Of a stretch of DNA of 64,000 bases, positions 9,447-19,532 are shown piece by piece (the stretch's first letter is position 1; the number at the start of each line of letters is the position of its first letter). Location of the stretch: positions 248,001 through 312,000 of the forward strand of contig JADKIE010000004.1 in assembly GCA_016721385.1 (NCBI GenBank), given 5' to 3'. This DNA is from Chitinophagaceae bacterium. Its GTDB lineage: Bacteria; Bacteroidota; Bacteroidia; Chitinophagales; Chitinophagaceae. Under the pieces are notes generated by a model that was given only the letters and a program-made list of their open reading frames with translations, had not been told where the DNA came from and did no database searches. Both the position numbers and the translations under genes were made by a program.

Positions 9447-9476
9447 TTTAAGGCTTTGAAAAATCAAAGCCTTAAA
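9447..9476 (+). terminator. Hairpin terminator after the FKBP gene
   Basis: A 13-bp perfect inverted repeat (9447-9459 and 9464-9476, core AAGGCTTTGA) with an AAAA loop begins 5 nt after the FKBP stop. The T content follows a little downstream and is imperfect. Confidence 0.75.
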
Positions 9477-9496
9477 TTTATATATAATATTTTTTT

Positions 9497-10923
9497 GTGA
9501 GTCACGAAGCAATCTCCGTTTTTGATATGTTTAAAATAGGCGTTGGACCTAGCAGCAGCCATACGCTTGGGCCTTGGAGGGCTGCACAGCAATTTACATC
9601 TTCACTTCAAAAAAGAAATCTTCTTCAATCGGTTACAGGTATTGAGGTTTTATTGTACGGATCATTGGCAAAAACAGGTATTGGGCATGGTACCGATATT
9701 GCTGTGCAATTAGGTTTGTGCGGAGATGATCCGGTTACCTTTGATGTAAACAATATACATGCAAAAATTGCCGATATAGCCACAATGAAAAAAATGGTAT
9801 TGGCTGGTAAGCATGAAATTGAATTTGACCCCAAAGAAGATATTGAGTTTTTATTTGGAGAATCTTTACCATTTCACCCCAATGCATTAACCTTTTAGTT
9901 AAACTTAATAAGGATGATACTTTTGCCGAAACATATTATTCAATTGGTGGCGGTTTTGTTATAAAAGAAGGTGAAGCTCTTGATTTAAAAGATGAAATTG
10001 ATTTGCCTTTTCCGGTAAATACGGCCGATGAACTGTTGCATTGGTGTATGAAAACCGGTATGGGTATTAGCGAAATTGTGTTGGAAAATGAGCATAGCTG
10101 GCGTACCGAAAAAGAAACAAAAGATGGACTATTAAATATTTGGAAGGTAATGGGAGAGTGTATTTACAGAGGTTGCCATGCCCCCGGCATGTTGCCCGGT
10201 GGTTTAAACGTAAAACGAAGGGCTGATGCACTTAATAAAAAATATTTATCCGGAAAAACCTATACCGATTACAACAGTTGGATAGAAACAATAAAATTGG
10301 GCGGAAATAATTTTCAATATACATTAGATTGGGTAAGCTGCTTTGCACTTGCCGTAAATGAAGAAAATGCCAGTTTTGGTAGGGTTGTAACAGCTCCAAC
10401 AAATGGTGCTGCAGGCGTTATACCTGCCGTTTTAATGTATTATATTATTTTTTGCAATGGAAAATCCTCCGAACAGATTATACAGTTTTTGCTAACGGCA
10501 TCCGAAGTAGGCAGCATTTTTAAAAAAGGTGCTACTATATCTGCAGCAATGGGTGGTTGCCAGGCAGAAATTGGTGTAAGCAGCGCTATGGCGGCGGCGG
10601 CACTTACCGAATGCTTGGGTGGTACACAGCGCCAAACCCTTATGGCTGCCGAAATTGCCATGGAGCACCACCTTGGGCTTACCTGCGACCCAATTGGCGG
10701 TTTGGTACAAATACCCTGTATTGAACGTAATACCATGGGAGCTATAAAAGCCATTACAGCTTCTCAATTAGCCTTGCAAAGTACTCCCGATTTTGCCAAA
10801 GTAAGTTTAGACAGTGTGATCAAAACCATGTGGGATACAGCAATTGATATGAACAGTAAATACAAAGAAACAGCCGATGGGGGATTGGCTGTGAATGTAC
10901 CGCTGGGATTGAGTGAGTGTTAA
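9497..10923 (+). CDS. sdaA: L-serine ammonia-lyase, iron-sulfur type (frame broken once)
   Basis: Deaminates L-serine to pyruvate and ammonia with a [4Fe-4S] cluster. The single-chain form has an N-terminal regulatory-type domain (SVFDMFKIGVGPSSSHTLGP at residues 7-26) and a catalytic domain. That domain includes GRVVTAPTNGAAGVIPAVL, GGCQAEIGVSSAMAAAAL and LTCDPIGGLVQIPCIERN, and its three cysteines match the cluster ligands. The first frame stops at 9898 after HPNALTF. Adding one T to the run at 9893-9896 continues as LVKLNKDDTFAETYYSIGGG and reaches the second frame at once. Repaired length about 475 residues. GTG start. Its TAA overlaps the stop of convergent smpB. Confidence 0.92.
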
Positions 10924-11306
10924 ATCCCATACTTCCTCTTTATATCCCTATCATTATCTCTTTCCTTAATGGTTTCTCTTTTATCGTATAATTTTTTACC
11001 CTTACCTAAGCCAATTTCCATTTTGGCTAAGCCTTTTTCGCTAATAAATATTTTTAAGGGGATAATGCTGTAGCCTTTTTCTTTAATTTTTGTTTCTAAT
11101 TTCTTTAATTCTCTTTTTGTCATAAGCAATTTACGTTCTTGCATTGGCTCATGGTTGGTATATGTACCAAATGCATATAAACTATCGTTAAAGCTTGCTT
11201 TTCCACTTCGCAAACTCTTAATTTCTGTACCTTGTAATACAATGCCAGCCACATAAGTAGCCTCAAAGTAAAACTCGTGATAAGCCTTTCTGTTACTCAA
11301 TTCCAT
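10920..11306 (-). CDS. smpB: SsrA-binding protein SmpB with an apparent internal gap
   Basis: Binds tmRNA and delivers it to stalled ribosomes in trans-translation. Recognisable parts are NRKAYHEFYFEATYVAGIVL, GTEIKSLRSGKASFND (residues about 27-42), KGLAKMEIGLGKGKKLYDKR and the basic tail ETIKERDNDRDIKRK. The protein has 128 residues, while relatives have about 145-155. The shortfall is internal: SFNDSLYAFGTYTNHEP lacks the usual strand of the type YCxFxxGELWVKxxHIAEY between SFND and GTY. The reading frame is kept. This could be a genuine in-frame deletion of roughly 18-20 codons near 11180-11186 or an assembly collapse. A TAtcTTTG box lies only 4 nt before the ATG. Confidence 0.88.
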   Translation of the reverse strand: MELSNRKAYHEFYFEATYVAGIVLQGTEIKSLRSGKASFNDSLYAFGTYTNHEPMQERKLLMTKRELKKLETKIKEKGYSIIPLKIFISEKGLAKMEIGLGKGKKLYDKRETIKERDNDRDIKRKYGI

Positions 11307-11310
11307 AATG

Positions 11311-11318
11311 CAAAGATA
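11311..11318 (-). promoter_or_regulatory. -7 promoter box 4 nt before smpB
   Basis: The minus strand reads TATCTTTG followed by C. Only 4 nt separate it from the smpB ATG (11304-11306), consistent with a leaderless smpB mRNA. Confidence 0.5.
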
Positions 11319-11324
11319 GATAAT

Positions 11325-11448
11325 GTGCTAATGTGATAATATTGCTAATTTGCTAATGACTAGCCCTAAAGCCTAAACTTTCTAAACCCTAAATTTTCTA
11401 AACGCTAAACTTTCAACTCCCAACAGAAAACAATTAACGCTAAACCGT
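11325..11448. repeat. Low-complexity intergenic stretch between smpB and smc
   Basis: This gene-free stretch contains degenerate short tandem units: three variants of GCTAATNTGNTAAT at about 11325-11358, then about four variants of CTAAA(C)NTTTCTAAA at about 11370-11415. Such units are frequent in Bacteroidota intergenic DNA. I see no ORF or RNA gene here. Confidence 0.35.
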
Positions 11449-11514
11449 TAATTTCCTGTGGATAACTCTGAATAACTATACTTAAAATCAACCCCAAATT
11501 TTACCCCATTCCTT

Positions 11515-11522
11515 TATATTTG
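11515..11522 (+). promoter_or_regulatory. -7 promoter box for smc
   Basis: TATATTTG followed by C matches TAnnTTTG and lies 26 nt before the smc GTG. Confidence 0.45.
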
Positions 11523-11548
11523 CTCTCTTACTTAAAAAATATAGAAAA

Positions 11549-14500
11549 GTGCGTTTAAAGAGTTTAGAAATCAAAGGATTTAAGAGTTTTGCCGATAAAA
11601 CCGTACTACATTTTGATGAAGGAATTACAGGTGTAATTGGGCCAAATGGCTGTGGTAAAAGTAATATTATTGATAGCATTCGCTGGGTAATAGGAGAGCA
11701 TAAAATAAGCAATCTGCGTAGTGAAAACTTAGAAAGTTTGGTATTTAACGGTAGCAAAAGTCGAAGTGCAAGTGGCTTGGCAGAAGTGAGCCTTACATTT
11801 GAAAATACAAAAAACCTTTTACCAACAGAATTTAACACCGTAACTGTTACTCGTAAATATTATAAAAACGGGGAGAGTGAGTATCGTTTAAATGATGTAC
11901 AATGTCGCTTAAAAGATATTCATAATCTGTTTATGGATACCGGTGTAAGCACAGATAGCTATGCCATTATTGAGTTGGGCATGGTAGATGATATTATTAA
12001 GGATAAAGAAAACAGTCGCCGTAAAATGCTGGAGCAAGCGGCTGGTATTAAAATTTATAAAACCCGTAAAAAAGAAGCCAAACTAAAATTAGATGCTACT
12101 GAGAAAGATTTGGCAAGGATTGAAGATTTATTATTTGAAATTAATAATCAATTAAAAAGTTTAGAAAGTCAGGCAAAAAGGCTGAGAAGTATTTTGAAAT
12201 AAAAAAAGATTATAAAGAAGTAAGTATTGAATTAGCCAAAGCTTCTTTGGAAGGGTTTAATATTACTTACAAAAACCTAAACGAACAACAACAAGCAGAG
12301 GTTGATAAAAGAATTGAAATTGAAACTACCATTGCAGTAGAAGAAGCAGCTTTGGAAAAAGAAAAGTTAGCTTTTGTAGAACAAGAAAAAGCGTTGCAAG
12401 AATTGCAACAGGCTTACAATGAAATGCTAAGCACCGTTCGTAATAAAGAAAGTGATAAAAGCCTTACCAGCCAACGTTTACAATACTTAAAAGAGAGAGA
12501 AGCAGGGCTAAATGATTTTTTAAATAAAGCAGGTGGTCAGTTAAAAGGATTAGATGAAAGCATAACTTTTACAGGCAATCAAATTAAAGAAGATGAAGTA
12601 AAATTAGTTGATTTTGAAGTTTCTTTAACGGCTTTAAAAGATGCGGTGGAGCAAAAACGTAAGGTATTTGATGAAAAACGTAGCCATATTGATGAGTTGC
12701 GTAGAGATAACCAAGCTATACAACGCAATCAATTTGAGGCCGAAAAGAAAGTAGCGGTTGCAGATACATCTATTCAAAATTTACAACGCACCATTCATCA
12801 AATACAAGAAGAAAAAAATCAACGTAAAGCTCAAATACAACAGCTTGAAGGCGATAAAAAGGTAAAAGAGCAGGAGCTGGAGCAACGAAAAGTGGATTTG
12901 CAACAACTGCAAGACCATCATGAGTTTACCAAAGAGCAAATTTTGCAAACGCAAAATATGCTTGAAGGTTTACGTAGCGAATTGGCTGAAGAAAACAGAA
13001 AACTTGATAGTAAGAAAAACGAACATGATTTATTAAAGAGTTTGATCGACTCAATGGAAGGCTATCCAGAGAGTGTAAAATTCTTACATAAAAATGAAAA
13101 TTGGAATCATGAAGCTCCTTTATTGAGTGATATTATTTATGTTAAGGAAGAGTACAGGGCTGCTGTAGAAAATGTGCTGGAGCCTTACTTAAACTACTAC
13201 ATTGTAAACAATTTACAAGAAGGTTTACAAGCTATTCATTTGTTGGATGATAAAAAAAAGGTAAAGCCAATTTCTTTTTACAAGATAAGTTTACAGGTTT
13301 TGAAGAACAACATCAACCAGCAGGAACTATTCCAGCACTGAGTGTGGTAGAAATTGACAGCAAGTATTCAAACTTAGCTAAGCACTTACTAGGCAATGTT
13401 TTTATTGCTGAAAATGAGGATGCTTTAGAAAATAGTAACGGGGCTGTAGTATTAGAAAAAACAGGTAAGTACGTAAAAGGTAAGTACAGTTTAACAGGTG
13501 GTAGCGTTGGTTTATTTGAAGGAAAGAAAATTGGAAGAGCAAAAAATTTAGAAAAATTAATTGAAGAAATTAATACACAAGATGCTTTAGTAACGGGTTT
13601 AAAAACAAATATTAGTGCTAAGCATAACGAAGTAATTGCCTTTAATGAGCAACTAAAAGAAAATGCTATAAAGCAAACCCAGCAAGATATTAATAACCTT
13701 ACCAATCATGTTTTTTCGTTACAAAACAAATTAGAAAATTTAGTTCATTTAGAAGAAACCAGTACAACAAGGGTAGAGGATTTACAAGGTCAATTGCAAG
13801 ACAATCATGATGCTATTGAAAGTACAAGAACCGAGTTAGAAAAATTTAATACCCAATTAGATGAGTTAACTGAAAAATTACATTGGTTGAGCAGGATTAT
13901 GCGGCGGCAGAGCAAGAGTACAGCAATGCTACTAATACTTTTAACGATGGCAATTTACAATTTACTAAGCAGCAATGTAAAGTAGCTAGCTTAAAGCGAG
14001 AGTTTAAATTTAAGAGCAATCAATTAAACAACCTAAAAGTAGAAATTGAAAGCAGCAATGCACAACTACAGGAGGCTGCAACTAGCATTACAGATACTGC
14101 TACTACTTTACAAGAAATTGAAACTTTGTTGGTTACAATGTTGCAAAATAAAGATGTAGAGGAAAAGAAATTGAACGAAGCCGACCAGGCCTATTACAAT
14201 CATAGAAACGAATTAGCGGCTAAAGAAAGTGAGCTACGTCACAAGCAAAAAAGTAAGGAAGGTATTGATACGTTGCTAAATGAAATTAAGGATAAACTAA
14301 CTGAATTAAAGTTGCAGTTAGCAGGAATGAAGGAGCGTTTAAATGTAGAGTTTAAAATTGATTTGGATGTAATTATTGATGAGCCTCGTACTGGTGAAGA
14401 ACCTTTAGATAGTTTGCAAGAACGTAGTGAACGTATGCGTAAGCGTTTAGAAAATATCGGTGAAGTAAATCCTACTGCCATTGAAGCTTATACAGAAATG

Positions 14501-15061
14501 AAGAAGCGTTACGAATTTATTTTAGAACAAAAGAATGATTTGGTAACAGCTAAAGACTCATTGATGCAAACCATACAAGAAGTAGAAGCTACAGCCAATC
14601 AACAGTTCTTAGATACATTTAATGCGGTAAGAGAAAACTTCCCAAAAGTATTTAAAGCATTGTTTACAGAAGATGATACAGCCGATATGGTTTTAGTTGA
14701 TCCCGAAAATTTAGCCGATACCGGAATTGATATTGTAGCTAAACCCAAAGGAAAACGTCCATCATCTATAGGGCAATTAAGCGGTGGAGAAAAAACATTA
14801 ACAGCAACAGCTTTATTGTTTGCCATTTACCTAATTAAACCGGCACCGTTCTGTATTTTAGATGAGGTAGATGCTCCGCTAGATGATGCCAACGTAGGTA
14901 AGTTTACCAATATGATTAAGCAGTTTAGCGAAAACAGTCAATTCATTATTGTAACCCACAATAAAATGACGATGAGTGCAGTGGATGTAATTTATGGTGT
15001 TACCATGCAAGAACCGGGTGTAAGTAAGTTGGTTCCCGTAGATTTTAGAAGCCTTAACTAA
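11549..15061 (+). CDS. smc: Chromosome segregation ATPase SMC (frame broken three times)
   Basis: Condensin-type ATPase that organises and segregates the chromosome. The N-terminal head has Walker A GPNGCGKS at residues 31-38. Two long coiled coils flank a hinge (YPESVKFLHKNENWNHEAPL through SLTGGSVGLFEGKKIG). The C-terminal head has the LSGGEKTLTATALLFA signature and the Walker B/D-loop stretch FCILDEVDAPLDDANV. Breaks lie at GG 12180-12181 (restoring RAEKYFEIKKDYKEV), the T run 13275-13279 (restoring FLQDKFTGFEEQHQP) and TT 13883-13884 (restoring HLVEQDYAAAEQEY). Each is repaired by one added base, giving about 1,171 residues, the normal length. GTG start. A symmetrical terminator follows. 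Confidence 0.95.
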
Positions 15062-15090
15062 GGTAATAGCTAAAACCAAAATAGTTTTCA

Positions 15091-15126
15091 AAAAAAACTC
15101 CTGATTTATATTTCAGGAGTTTTTTT
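15091..15126. terminator. Bidirectional terminator between smc and the GLPGLI-like gene
   Basis: An A6 run, an ACTCCTGA / TCAGGAGT stem (15097-15104 with 15113-15120) and a T6 run. Both strands therefore show a stem followed by a U-tract, fitting the two convergent genes on either side. Confidence 0.85.
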
Positions 15127-15140
15127 ATACTTAGAAAAAA

Positions 15141-15977
15141 TTAATTCCCAATTCGTATCTGCATCATTCCTCCACCGTTGTTTTGCATTTCTTTAATTGG
15201 CTTTACATCAAACTCTTTTGAAATTTCAAACTCCTTATCCTTTACTTCTTTTTCAATATCAATTTTTGTAACCTCTACCGTCATTTTGCGGCCACGGTTC
15301 ATTGTCATTTCGTATTGCATTGGAAAGCCGTTAAGCTTTTCTAATCCATTTAAAGTAGAAACTCTGCCACCAAACCCTGCACTACCACCGGTTGTAGTTA
15401 TACCCTGTAATTTAAAATCGGGACAATACCAAACCACATTACTATCAATTCTGTTTTTTCTGGTAGTTACCAACAATGCTTTTTTGCATGCTACTCCGGC
15501 AATTTTTTTACTTTCATCTATATAAATAATTTCAGTTAATGGTGGAGTAGTATTTTGCGCTGTTTCGTTACCGGGCATTCTGCTTTGCATTAAGCTATCC
15601 ATTTGTTTACGCCTTTGTTCGGTTTCTTCATCCGTTGCATAAAAACCGGTTTTAGTACCATTCATTTCAATTAATGTGGTTGTAATTTTTTTATCATTAT
15701 CTCTTAGAGTCGTGTTAATACTCATTTCATTAGTTACAACTGTTTTAACCAAATTATTTTTTAAATATGTGGTAGATTTTGTTTCACCATCTCCACCAAA
15801 TCGTACTATTCTAACTTCTGCTCCATCCGGTGCAGGTGGTGGGGGTGGCATACCATCATCTCCATCAGGCGATAGAATAGTAGTTTTTGTAATAATCGTG
15901 GCTTGTGCAACGGTTTTAACTTGAGCATTAGCAAAAATTACACTAATACATAAAAGAGAAAGTACAAATCTTTTCAT
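15141..15977 (-). CDS. Secreted GLPGLI/DUF4412-like protein
   Basis: A 278-residue exported protein with a signal peptide (MKRFVLSLLCISVIFANAQ). The mature part carries a proline-rich stretch (DGMPPPPPAPDG, residues about 40-51). It then carries the family-like segments YIDESKKIAGVACKKALLVT near residue 155 and LNGFPMQYEMTM near residue 220. The order of a 'K-IAGxxCKKA' strand followed by a 'GFPxxYE' strand resembles Bacteroidota DUF4412 and GLPGLI proteins, whose function is not known. It is separate from neighbours: a shared terminator lies on one side and a gap of about 80 bp on the other. Confidence 0.6.
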   Translation of the reverse strand: MKRFVLSLLCISVIFANAQVKTVAQATIITKTTILSPDGDDGMPPPPPAPDGAEVRIVRFGGDGETKSTTYLKNNLVKTVVTNEMSINTTLRDNDKKITTTLIEMNGTKTGFYATDEETEQRRKQMDSLMQSRMPGNETAQNTTPPLTEIIYIDESKKIAGVACKKALLVTTRKNRIDSNVVWYCPDFKLQGITTTGGSAGFGGRVSTLNGLEKLNGFPMQYEMTMNRGRKMTVEVTKIDIEKEVKDKEFEISKEFDVKPIKEMQNNGGGMMQIRIGN

Positions 15978-16054
15978 GGTAGTTTTTTTATAAAAATACG
16001 AATTAATTCGTAATGAAAAAACTCATCAAAAAAATTATACTTTCTTTAACGGAA

Positions 16055-17005
16055 CTAGGAGAGTGTTTTAACTGTATTGGCAATTAGTACGCCGTTATGA
16101 TAAATTTGAAGGGTATAGTTTCCTTTAGGATATTTATCTGCACTTAACGAAAAATTGCAGCGCTTTATTTCGCCTTTTGTATAATCGAAACGAAGTTTTT
16201 GAGAGTACATTTTTCTACCATCTTCCTTTGTTTCAAAAAGCCCGGTTTCCCAAGCAGAGTTTTTTAAAACCTTCCCGTTGGGTTGGGTTACCACAATAAT
16301 AATTTCGGCGCCTGAAAGTTGCCCGTTATTTTTTACCACAAACGATCCTACAAGTTTATCAACATTATCTGCATTAGTTGTTTCGGCATTATTTTCTGAA
16401 GAAATAGCCGCCAATTTTAATTGCGATGCAGTAAATAAAGAGGCCACTGCTGTTTGAAAAATTTGCGGAGTTTCTGTAATAGCTGTTTTACTGCTCACTC
16501 TTAAAGGCTGTTCGCTTTTTTTTGTATTGGTATTTAGTTGTTGCAAAAGAGCATAAAGCCTTTTATTTTCAGCTTCTACATCGTTATTTCTATTTCGCAA
16601 ATCCTCAACCTTTTGTTGTAACTCGCCAATTTTTTGTCTTGCAACTCCTAAATCCACAGCATTGGGATTGCTTTTTAAAATGGTATTTATTTCGGTACGC
16701 AATTTATAAAATTCACTAAGCCTGATATCCAAATTCCCTTTTAAAGAGTCGGCATTTGTCCAGGTAGAATCTAAAGTATTATCAAGCGATGCTACGGTAG
16801 CTGCTTACCTTTTTGGAAGCGTATCTCTTGTGCTTTCGTCGGCTGCTTGCTTTTTTGTATTTTCCTTTGTTGGGGTTGCAAGTACAACATTACTTGCTTT
16901 ACGGCGTTCAAAATAATCGTATCCCCAAAAGCCCATTAAAACTAAAAGCAACAGTAGTAGTACCGATGACAAAAAAACTAAAACAGATGATTTATTATCT
17001 TTCAT
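16055..17005 (-). CDS. Membrane-anchored coiled-coil protein with an in-frame TAA
   Basis: The first part (17005-16805) has a short cytoplasmic N-terminus, a transmembrane helix (VLVFLSSVLLLLLLVLMGFW) and a linker that ends at a TAA (16805-16807). The same frame continues after the stop without any shift: SLDNTLDSTWTNADSLKGNL leads into a coiled coil (IGELQQKVEDLRNRNNDVEA) and a C-terminal beta-rich domain (GSFVVKNNGQLSGAEIIIVV). I read it as one gene of about 316 codons interrupted by a nonsense codon, or by two cancelling indels in the A/G-rich stretch. The ATG is 18 nt after the repaired stop of the Ppx/GppA-like gene, so they form an operon. I do not recognise the family. Confidence 0.6.
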
Positions 17006-17023
17006 AATAACCGATAAGTAAAA

Positions 17024-18170
17024 CTAATTTTGAGTATGCTGGTCTACATAAGCAGATATCCAGCCTACTTGCCCGTTTTTTACCAAATAAAATTGCTTTT
17101 TTCGTAAACACCTGCAAATTGCCGCATTATTTTTAATAACAAACTGGTGCCTGCCATCAATGCTTTTTGATCAAAAACTTTGTTCACCCTGCTTATTTCA
17201 CTTAGTATGGACGCTTTATCCGGGTTGTTATCAGAAATTAATTTGGCCTGCATTTGAGCAGAAAATAAGTCAGGATTACGGTAAATTAATTCATTAAACT
17301 TAAATACATCATCGTAGGTAACAGGTACTACGGAGTTATCATTTAACTCCGGAAAAAGTAATGTAGCTACCGACCAGGCAATACCGCCGCTAAATGCAAC
17401 ATAGTCGCTCATATTATAAGCTCCGCTCTCATTTACAGCATATGCAATTTCTGAATTTGCAGGGCCTGCAATAACTCTGGAAAGCTGTGTATTGTAATTA
17501 CTTATGCTGTTATCGTCGTCACATCTCTTTTCAGCTTCGTTAGTAATGCTTTTTGTACCCCAGGACAACTGAAATAATTTTAGCGTTTTGGTGTTCCCGT
17601 TAGGGAAATAGCCTCCTTTGGTGTTTCCACTACCAATGTCAATTAAAAAAGTTGTATATCGTCTGGATTCAGGAACAATGCCTATGTGCGATAATCTGGC
17701 TTCATCTGCCACATCCACAACATCAACAACTCTTGCAGGATCTTTTATTTTAAGTTTAAATGAATCGGCTAGGTTAAGTAACCAATTTTTTTTATCTACT
17801 TTATCGGCTTGTATCTTTACTCCACTACTTATTACCGTAAAAATATTTTCCGGAGAAATGTTATATTCCTTAGAAGCAGTGTAATATAAATTACACAAAC
17901 CGTTTAATGTAGCCGAAAAGAATTGGAAGAAAAACTGATAAAATCGGTATTAACAGAAGTGTCTTTTAAAATACTGAAATTGCCTGTTTTTTTAGCGTTT
18001 TTTCCTATTTCCAATATGCTCAATTTTACACCTTTAGAGCCAACCTCAATTCCTGCGTAGGCTTTGTTTTGAGTATATTTAGGTTTAGTATTGCTTTGAG
18101 CCAATAAGCAGTATACAAAAAACTGTGCAATAAAGAGAGCTACTAACCGTATCGTTATTTTCTTGTCCAT
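17024..18170 (-). CDS. Exported Ppx/GppA-like actin-fold protein (frame broken twice)
   Basis: A protein with a signal peptide (IRLVALFIAQFFVYCLLAQS) and features of the Ppx/GppA phosphatase fold: AYAGIEVGSKGVKLSILEIG near residue 40, FLIDIGSGNTKGGYF (second phosphate loop), and YVAFSGGIAWSVA. The first break is at A4 17916-17919, restoring SFSATLNGLCNLYYTASKEY. The second is at T6 17097-17102; adding one base replaces the early stop with YEKKQFYLVKNGQVGWISAY and a TAG at 17024-17026. Repaired length about 382 residues. Ppx/GppA enzymes are normally cytoplasmic, so an export signal is unusual. The membrane coiled-coil gene follows directly. Function unknown. Confidence 0.7.
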
Positions 18171-18291
18171 TTATGGTAATTATCTTCAGTAAAATTACTA
18201 CTAATAAAAAGGTGTTTTAGTACTTATGCACAGCTTGTGTAAAAATTGTTTTTAAATGTTGTTTTCTAAAAAATGACAAGTGCTTTATCCT

Positions 18292-18299
18292 TACCTTTG
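18292..18299 (+). promoter_or_regulatory. -7 promoter box for the thiolase
   Basis: TACCTTTG matches TAnnTTTG and lies 18 nt before the thiolase ATG. Confidence 0.45.
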
Positions 18300-18317
18300 G
18301 TACATTAAAATTGCAAT

Positions 18318-19495
18318 ATGAACGAAGTATATATTATCTCCGCCGTACGTACTCCAATGGGTAGTTTTGGAGGCTCTTTAAAAGGATTTACAGCCACTCA
18401 GTTAGGTGCTGTGGCAATAAAAGGTGCTGTTGCAAAAGCAGGCATTAAGCCAGAGCAAGTGAATGATGTTTTGATGGGTAGTGTTATACAAGCTAATCTG
18501 GGGCAAGCTCCTGCAAGGCAAGCAGCAAAATTTGCAGGTTTACCAAACGAAACTAATTGTACCACCATTAATAAAGTATGTGCCAGCGGAATGAAAGCTT
18601 TGGCTCAGGCAGCACAAAGTATTATGCTTGGCGATGCCGATATTGTTGTTGCCGGCGGAATGGAAAGTATGAGTAATGTACCCTTTTACAGCGATACCAT
18701 GCGTTGGGGCAATAAATACGGTAATGTTAATTTAATTGATGGATTGGTAAAGACGGCTTAACCGATGTGTATGATGGTAAAGCCATGGGCAACGCTGCCG
18801 AATTATGTGCAAGTACTTGTGGAGTTACCAGAGAAGAGCAGGATGCATTTGCAATTGAAAGCTATAAAAGAAGCCAGGCTGCAATTAATGCAGGCAAATT
18901 TGAAAACGAAATTGTACCTGTAGAAATTCCACAACGAAAAGGCGATCCCATTTTATTTGCAAAAGACGAAGAGCCTTTTAATGTAAAATTTGATAAAATA
19001 CCCGAACTAAAAGGCGCATTTATAAAAGATGGTACTGTAACTGCCGCTAATGCCAGTACAATGAATGATGGTGCAGCCGCCTTAGTTTTAATGAGTGCCG
19101 CTAAAGCAAATGAATTAGGCCTGAAACCAATTGCAAAAATTATTGGTTATGCCGATGCCGAGCAGGCTCCTGAGTGGTTTACCACTACACCTGCTATTGC
19201 AGTGCCCAAAGCTGTTGCAAAAGCAGGATTAAAAATGGAAGATATTTCTTATTGGGAATTAAACGAAGCCTTTAGCGTTGTTGGAATTGAAAACAGCCGC
19301 AGAATGAAATTAGACCCAACTAAAGTAAATGTAAATGGTGGCGCTGTTTCACTTGGCCATCCTTTGGGTTGCAGTGGTGCCCGTATTATTGTAACCTTGA
19401 TAAACGTATTAAAACAAAATAATGCAAAGTATGGCGCTGCCGGTATTTGCAATGGCGGCGGCGGTGCAAGTGCTATGGTAATTGAAAATGTATAA
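18318..19495 (+). CDS. Acetyl-CoA C-acetyltransferase (thiolase), frame broken once
   Basis: Condenses or cleaves acetoacetyl-CoA in fatty-acid or ketone metabolism. The nucleophile is C88 in NKVCASGMKA. The C-terminal NGGAVSLGHPLGCSGARI holds the catalytic His, and CNGGGGASAM the second Cys. The first frame ends at 18761 in DGLVKTA. Adding one A in the AAA run at 18749-18751 gives DGLVKDGLTDVYDGKAMGNA and joins the second frame. Repaired length about 392 residues, normal for the family. It is monocistronic and followed 37 nt later by the TlpA-like gene. Whether it is biosynthetic or degradative cannot be decided here. Confidence 0.93.
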
Positions 19496-19532
19496 AACCT
19501 TCTTCATCTAAATAATACAATAAAACAATAGC

